A stretch of 8,561 bases of DNA from NCBI RefSeq assembly GCF_014672695.1, contig NZ_CP053923.1, forward strand, positions 3,868,176 through 3,876,736, read 5' to 3'. Each line of letters opens with the position of its first letter. Position 1 is the first letter of the stretch. Below, piece by piece: positions 5,120-8,561 of the stretch. The position numbers and the translations under genes were made by a program. Below the pieces are notes generated by a model, which saw only the letters and a program-made list of their open reading frames with translations, was not told the origin of the DNA and searched no databases. Source of the stretch: Defluviicoccus vanus. GTDB taxonomy: Bacteria > Pseudomonadota > Alphaproteobacteria > Rhodospirillales > Defluviicoccaceae.

Positions 5120-6481
5120 ATGAGCAACTTCCGCCCGATCGACCGCGACAGCGGATTTCTGATGCCGCCGTCGGTGGACGAGTGGCTTCCGCAGCGGCAC
5201 TTGGCGCGGTTCGTGGTGGAGGTGATCGCGGGGCTGGATCTGCGGCCGATGACCGGCAGCTACCGTGGCTCTGGGGAAGCGTCCTACCACCCCAGCCTTC
5301 TGCTGGGCATTCTGATCTACGGCTACGCCACCGGGGTGTTCTCCAGCCGCAAGCTGGAGCGGGCGACCTATGACAGCGTGGCGTTCCGCTTCATCGCGGC
5401 GAACGATCATCCGGACCATGACACCATCGCCGCGTTCCGCCGACGCTTTCTGCCGCAGATCGAGAAGCTGTTCGTCCAGGTGCTGGTGCTCGCGCGCGAG
5501 ATGGGCGTGCTGAAGCTGGGAACGGTCGGGCTCGACGGGACCAAGGTCCACGCCAATGCCAGCCGGCACAGCGCGCTGTCCTATGACCATGCGGGCAAGC
5601 TGGAGGCCCAACTGCAGGCCGAAGTGGCCGATCTCATGGCCAAGGCAGAAGCGGCGGACCAGGTGGACATCGCTGACGGCATGTCGATCCCCGACGAACT
5701 GGCGCGACGTGAGGAACGGTTGTCCAGGCTCGCCGAGGCCCGGGCGAAGATCGAGGCCCGCGCGAAGGAACGCTTCGAACGGGAGCAGGCAGACCATCAG
5801 GCGAAACTCGCAGCACGGGACGCCAAGGCAGCGGCCACCGGCAAGAAGCCCACGGGCCGTGAGCCGAAGCCGCCGGTGGCGACGCCGCTGCCCACGGATC
5901 AGATCAATCTGACCGACGAGGAAAGCCGCATCATGGCGGTGGCGGGCGGCGGTTTTGAGCAGTGCTACAATGCGCAGGCGGCGGTGGCGGCGGGCAGTCT
6001 GCTGGTGGTGGTCGCCGACGTGGTGCAGGCGCCCAACGACAAGCAGCAGCTTACACCCATGCTGGACAAGATCGGCACTCTGCCGGACGTGCTCGGCAGG
6101 CCGGACATGCTGTTGGCGGACAATGGCTACTTCAGCGAGGCGAATGTGCAGGCCTGTGTGGCCGGCGGGATCGAACCGCTGATCGCACTTGGTCGCGAGG
6201 CGCATCATCTCAGCCTGCAAGAGCGCTTCGCTGCGGCGCCACCGGCGCCCGAAGACCCCACCCCGGTTCAGGCGATGGCGTATCGGCTGCGCACGCCGCA
6301 GGGCCGCGCGCTCTACGCCCTGCGCAAGCAGACGCCCGAGCCAGTGTTTGGCATCATCAAGTCCGTGCTGGGGTTCCGGCAGTTCCTGCTGCGCGGGCTC
6401 AATGCCGCCCGTGGCGAGTGGAGGCTTGTGACCATGGCATGGAACCTGAAGCGGATGTTCGCCCTCAGCCGCGCCGTCTAG
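5120..6481 (+). CDS. IS1182-family DDE transposase
   Basis: This 453-residue transposase is of usual length for IS1182-type proteins. The N-terminal DUF772-like region (FMPPSVDEWLPQ-type start, YHPSLLLGILIYGYATGVFSSRKLE, FIAANDHPDHDTIAAFRRRF) precedes the catalytic fold. The likely DDE triad is D139 (VGLDGTKVHAN), D334 (LLADNGYFSE) and E407 (KQTPEPVFGIIKSVLGFRQF). Between the first two acidic residues is a long charged helical insertion (about 160-250) rich in Ala, Lys, Glu and Arg, typical of the group and probably coiled coil. The start at 5120 gives the MSNFRPIDRD N-terminus seen in relatives. The frame stays open further upstream to the ATG at 4958, but that part lies outside the IS end and is chance. 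The ribosome-binding site is weak, as is common for transposases. A GAATCC/GGATTC hairpin (5076-5093) precedes the gene. Confidence 0.92.
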   Translation: MSNFRPIDRDSGFLMPPSVDEWLPQRHLARFVVEVIAGLDLRPMTGSYRGSGEASYHPSLLLGILIYGYATGVFSSRKLERATYDSVAFRFIAANDHPDHDTIAAFRRRFLPQIEKLFVQVLVLAREMGVLKLGTVGLDGTKVHANASRHSALSYDHAGKLEAQLQAEVADLMAKAEAADQVDIADGMSIPDELARREERLSRLAEARAKIEARAKERFEREQADHQAKLAARDAKAAATGKKPTGREPKPPVATPLPTDQINLTDEESRIMAVAGGGFEQCYNAQAAVAAGSLLVVVADVVQAPNDKQQLTPMLDKIGTLPDVLGRPDMLLADNGYFSEANVQACVAGGIEPLIALGREAHHLSLQERFAAAPPAPEDPTPVQAMAYRLRTPQGRALYALRKQTPEPVFGIIKSVLGFRQFLLRGLNAARGEWRLVTMAWNLKRMFALSRAV

Positions 6482-6504
6482 CCTGCGCGGCCAGTTCCGC
6501 AGGC
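6481..6504 (+). terminator. GC-rich hairpin at the transposase stop codon
   Basis: GCCTGCG (6481-6487) pairs with CGCAGGC (6498-6504) across a 10-base loop and overlaps the last base of the stop codon. There is no following T-run, so it may be a weak terminator, an mRNA end stabiliser, or only IS-end structure. Confidence 0.3.
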
Positions 6505-6592
6505 GCGCCAGCGCGACCGCACCGCCCAAAATGGCGCTGACAGAGGCGCCGACGCACCGATCCCTACGCAGGTCCGGCGACGCCCGAGACGC

Positions 6593-6610
6593 AAGTCCGA
6601 CAGGCTGCTA
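6593..6610. repeat. IS1182-type right inverted repeat
   Basis: AAGTCCGACAGGCTGCTA is the exact reverse complement of 5032-5049 and marks the right border of the element. Confidence 0.9.
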
Positions 6611-7072
6611 GGATTCGGTTCTCGAAGCCAATCCATGTCGTTTCCGCAGCGCCCACCCGCCATGGTTGATCCGACACTGCCGCTGCCTGACCTGCCACCG
6701 GTTGCCGGCGAAGAGTTGGTCGCCCGGTTCGATGGCGGCCGGCTGAACCAGATCTGGCTGGCGGACATCACCCGCATTCCCACCGACGAGGGCTGGCTGT
6801 ATCTCGTCGTCGTCCTCCACCTGTTCAGCCGCAAGGTGATGGGATGGGCGATGCGCGATCACCTGCGCCAGGAACGCACAATCGCCGCGCTGACGATGGC
6901 CATCCAGCGGCAACGGCCCGGTCGCGGTTTGATCCGTCACTCCGTCCGCGGCAGCCAATACGCCGCCGGCCGCGATCTGTCTATTTACATCGAAACCTAC
7001 GACAACCGTCAGCGGCTCAACGCCGCACTCAGATACCGTACTCCCGAGCAAGCCGAGTTTCACGCCGCATAA
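6611..7072 (+). pseudogene. IS3-family transposase OrfB remnant, internally deleted
   Basis: The translation contains the start of an IS3-type integrase core: LNQIWLADITRIPTDEGWLYLVVVLHLFSRKVMGWAM, with the first catalytic Asp in LADIT. The second catalytic Asp is gone: the usual HSDRGSQY reads HSVRGSQY. Soon after, the sequence jumps from GSQYAAGRD to YIETYDNRQRLNAALRYRTPEQAE, which normally lies ~60 residues further on, so the segment with the catalytic Glu is deleted in frame. The N-terminal half of OrfB and the whole of OrfA are missing; the fragment starts at the right edge of the IS1182-type element. Frame 6635-7072 stays open, but the product would be inactive. The sequence just after the stop (TTCCACTTTTTCCGGGGAAG) resembles IS3-group termini. 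Confidence 0.85.
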
Positions 7073-7246
7073 CTCGGGTTCCACTTTTTCCGGGGAAGAT
7101 CAATTCGTCTGTCCCTCATCAGGCCTGACTCCACCCCATGCGGAGGAAAAACGCAGTGACAAGTCAGGCTGAGTCACTCACGCCAAGTGCCGGCATGCCG
7201 CGTCCAAGCAAGCGGTGGCGGTGCGGTGGTCGTGCGGGCGATTGAT
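7073..7246. other. Non-coding stretch between IS3 remnant and hemerythrin gene
   Basis: The first ~30 bp look like the outer end of the IS3-family remnant. Further on there are small symmetries: TCAGGCCTGA (7119-7128), an 8-bp inverted pair GCCTGACT/AGTCAGGC (7123-7130 with 7162-7169), and AGTGAC/GTCACT (7155-7160 with 7173-7178). None has a T-run that would make a convincing terminator for the - strand hemerythrin gene. No convincing gene is seen. Confidence 0.4.
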
Positions 7247-7777
7247 TTACAAGGCGAAGGCTGGTTGGCGGCTGTTGGCGCGGTCGGCGAGGTGATCGAG
7301 CGCCAGTTGGTGGTCCATTTGCGGATCGAGGAACTCATCGAGGTGCTGGACGATATTCAGCTCTTCTTTTTGCAAATGCTGCAGTACTTCGGCGATCAGC
7401 GCGGACGCCGCGGCACGAAACTCGCTCCAGCGTTCGGCGCCGGTCCCGGACTGCAGCATAGCATCGGCGACAACGCGCAGCCGCATCGCCATCGGTTCGA
7501 TCGCCAGATGCTCGATGGCAAGAGCATTGGTCAACTCACGTTTGCCGCATTGACGGATCAGCGGAAAAATCACCGTCTCTTCGAAGGCGTGATGGCCGAT
7601 CACCTCGTCGAGCGCGGCAACGAGTTCCTCCAGCTGGTGGCGATCCTCGGCGTTTGCTGCATCGAGCGGTTGGCATTCGTAGGCGCCGCCAACGCGATTC
7701 TCCAACCCGCAGACAGCCACCAGAATACGGAAATGCTCTTCGTGCAGAAGTTGTCCCAACTCGGTCAGATTGGACAT
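7247..7777 (-). CDS. Hemerythrin HHE cation-binding domain protein
   Basis: This is a 176-residue soluble four-helix protein predicted to bind a di-iron centre. Helix landmarks with likely iron ligands are: LLHEEHFRILV (H12, H15), EVIGHHAFEETVIFPLI (H62, H63, E66, E67), AIEHLAIEPM (H90) and EVLQHLQKEELNIVQHLDEFL (H134, E138, E139, H145). Such proteins sense, store or transport O2, NO or iron, or repair iron centres; which applies here cannot be told. No signal peptide or fused signalling domain is present. The start at 7777 is supported by GGGAG 8 bases upstream (transcript sense); the frame runs on to an ATG at 7906, but that would cross the promoter and operator described separately. It stands as a single gene, downstream of and co-oriented with the membrane protein gene, with its own promoter. 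Confidence 0.88.
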   Translation of the reverse strand: MSNLTELGQLLHEEHFRILVAVCGLENRVGGAYECQPLDAANAEDRHQLEELVAALDEVIGHHAFEETVIFPLIRQCGKRELTNALAIEHLAIEPMAMRLRVVADAMLQSGTGAERWSEFRAAASALIAEVLQHLQKEELNIVQHLDEFLDPQMDHQLALDHLADRANSRQPAFAL

Positions 7778-7808
7778 AACTGCGTCTCCCGCCGGCTTCG
7801 CGCTTGCG

Positions 7809-7824
7809 GCAGCATAAATGCTGC
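7809..7824. promoter_or_regulatory. Perfect palindrome, candidate operator of the hemerythrin gene
   Basis: GCAGCATAAATGCTGC is a perfect 7+7 inverted repeat with a 2-bp centre. It lies immediately downstream of the predicted transcription start, where a bound repressor would block initiation or escape. The ATG-C half-site shape is loosely like the NO sensor NsrR, but the match is too weak to name a regulator. It could also form a small 5'-leader hairpin. Confidence 0.45.
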
Positions 7825-7833
7825 GATGCACAA

Positions 7834-7861
7834 AGTTTATCAACGGCAGTGCGACAGTCAA
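7834..7861 (-). promoter_or_regulatory. Candidate sigma70-like promoter of the hemerythrin gene
   Basis: On the - strand a TTGACT -35 box (7856-7861, 5/6 to consensus) is followed after 16 bp by TAAACT (7834-7839, 4/6). It would start transcription near 7827, leaving a ~50-base leader before the start codon at 7777. Position and spacing are good; strength is unknown. Confidence 0.55.
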
Positions 7862-7947
7862 CCATTGGTTTGCGGCAGTGGTGCTGGCGAGGTTTTTCGT
7901 TGCCACCCGGCGATCGATGCTGCTGCCAATCCTAACTGGATAGGGGG

Positions 7948-8561
7948 CTACTCAGACTCGGACGAAGGTGCACTGGGGACGACCGGCGCCGGCGCATCGG
8001 GCGTCGTGGTTTCAGGCGCTGCCGAATCGGGCACAGGGGCGGGAGTGTCGGTTGACGCTGCCGGGGGCGGCAGTTTCTCGTAGAGCCGCCCTAAGGGCAC
8101 ATCCACCGCCACCTTATAATCGCGCTCCAACATCGCCATCAGTGTCGGATGGAGAGCGGCGAAATCGGCGGCGAGTCGCGATTCAATGAAGAAGTAGCGA
8201 GGCGGATTGGCTTCCAGTCGCTGTGGAATGTCCTGCCAGCGTGCGACCGGCGTCAGCGCGGCGAACCATTCCCCCGGCACCGGCTGCCCGATATCGCGAT
8301 GACTGAGCAGGATCAGTGTCAGATCGTCGATGGAATAGACGGGATCGTTGCCGCCAGTGGCATTGAGATAGTCGGCAACCGCCGCCGCGTCGGCGTAGAT
8401 GGGGAAGTTCTGCCGGCGATAGCCGTCGGCATCCAGGTGATTGACGTAGAAGGCTTTCCACTGAGCGCGGGCGTCCTCGCCGAGCGGCCGCGCGAGACCG
8501 GCGATCGGCAAAACGACCAGCAGCGCGGTCAGCCCCATGGCGCCAACGGCGAGATATTGGC
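7948..8561 (-). CDS. Membrane protein, C-terminal part, possibly GT39/PMT-like (5' end outside window)
   Basis: The frame is open to the window end, so only the last ~204 residues are seen. They begin with a hydrophobic segment (YLAVGAMGLTALLVVLPIAGLA), which looks like the last transmembrane helix. A soluble, probably periplasmic, domain of ~140 residues follows, with IYADAAAVADYLNATGGNDPVYSID, HPTLMAMLERDYKVAVDVPLG and RLYEKLPPP. A final helix followed by a mixed alpha/beta domain ending in LYEKL resembles the ends of GT39/ArnT-like lipid-linked glycosyltransferases, but no catalytic region is in view, so this is a guess. The last ~40 residues are low-complexity, rich in Pro, Ala, Thr, Ser and acidic residues, without family similarity that I recognise. 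The gene ends 170 bp before the hemerythrin start codon. Confidence 0.6.
   Translation of the reverse strand, partial: QYLAVGAMGLTALLVVLPIAGLARPLGEDARAQWKAFYVNHLDADGYRRQNFPIYADAAAVADYLNATGGNDPVYSIDDLTLILLSHRDIGQPVPGEWFAALTPVARWQDIPQRLEANPPRYFFIESRLAADFAALHPTLMAMLERDYKVAVDVPLGRLYEKLPPPAASTDTPAPVPDSAAPETTTPDAPAPVVPSAPSSESE

Larger units (their letters stand above)
5032..6610 (+). mobile_element. IS1182-type insertion sequence, complete
   Basis: This 1579-bp element has perfect 18-bp terminal inverted repeats and a single intact transposase gene. The borders read TTAG at the left and CTAG at the right; some IS1182 relatives use CTAG-like palindromic targets, so the TAG may belong to the target or to the repeat. 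It lies 48 bp right of the IS1111-type element and directly abuts the IS3-family remnant. The transposase and ends are undamaged, suggesting recent arrival. Confidence 0.85.

Noticed and set aside
5048..6529. 493-codon open frame on the - strand opposite the IS1182-type transposase
   Set aside because: It begins and ends around the IS limits and mirrors the transposase codons. The translation has no recognisable fold, whereas the + strand has the DDE motifs.
7187..8083. 298-codon open frame on the + strand across the hemerythrin gene and promoter
   Set aside because: It runs antisense to clear HHE motifs, crosses the promoter and operator region, and has no family features.

Overview
The window comes from a GC-rich Gram-negative bacterium. 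It contains an outer-membrane OprB-type porin, a periplasmic di-heme peroxidase, a bacterial hemerythrin-like protein and three insertion-sequence families common in Proteobacteria. The protein styles suggest a beta- or alphaproteobacterium from an environmental or sludge-like community, but the genus cannot be fixed from this sequence.

Left block (1-2987, + strand): the C-terminal part of an OprB-family porin, then an FbpC/PotA-style ABC transporter ATPase, which overlaps by four bases (ATGA) the start of a two-CXXCH cytochrome c peroxidase-like protein. The order suggests one transcription unit for outer-membrane entry, inner-membrane import and periplasmic redox chemistry. An iron or other metal substrate is plausible but not proven.

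Middle block (2990-7100): a pile-up of mobile DNA placed directly after the peroxidase stop codon. First comes an IS110-family element of the IS1111 type on the - strand. It has 12-bp subterminal inverted repeats, an intact recombinase and a roughly 245-bp non-coding end. A second, partial copy of that non-coding end plus the last ~140 recombinase codons lies in direct tandem to its left (669-bp period). The two non-coding ends are identical except for six changes packed into 39 bp. Those changes sit in a foldable loop that looks like the target-binding loop of a bridge RNA (seekRNA). The left copy's loop can be read against both genomic flanks around a shared CG core, and a second loop can be read against the two IS ends. 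Next is a complete IS1182-type element with 18-bp inverted repeats and an intact DDE transposase, followed by a broken IS3-family integrase remnant.

Right block (7247-8561, - strand): a hemerythrin HHE-domain protein with a recognisable sigma70-like promoter and a perfect 7+7 palindrome just after the predicted start site. Beyond it is the C-terminal end of a membrane protein, possibly a GT39/PMT-like glycosyltransferase, with a proline/alanine/threonine-rich tail. It runs off the window.

The most interesting item is the pair of IS1111-type non-coding ends: two nearly identical guide-RNA loci side by side with different predicted target specificity. The genomic flanks fit the guide of the truncated copy rather than that of the intact element.
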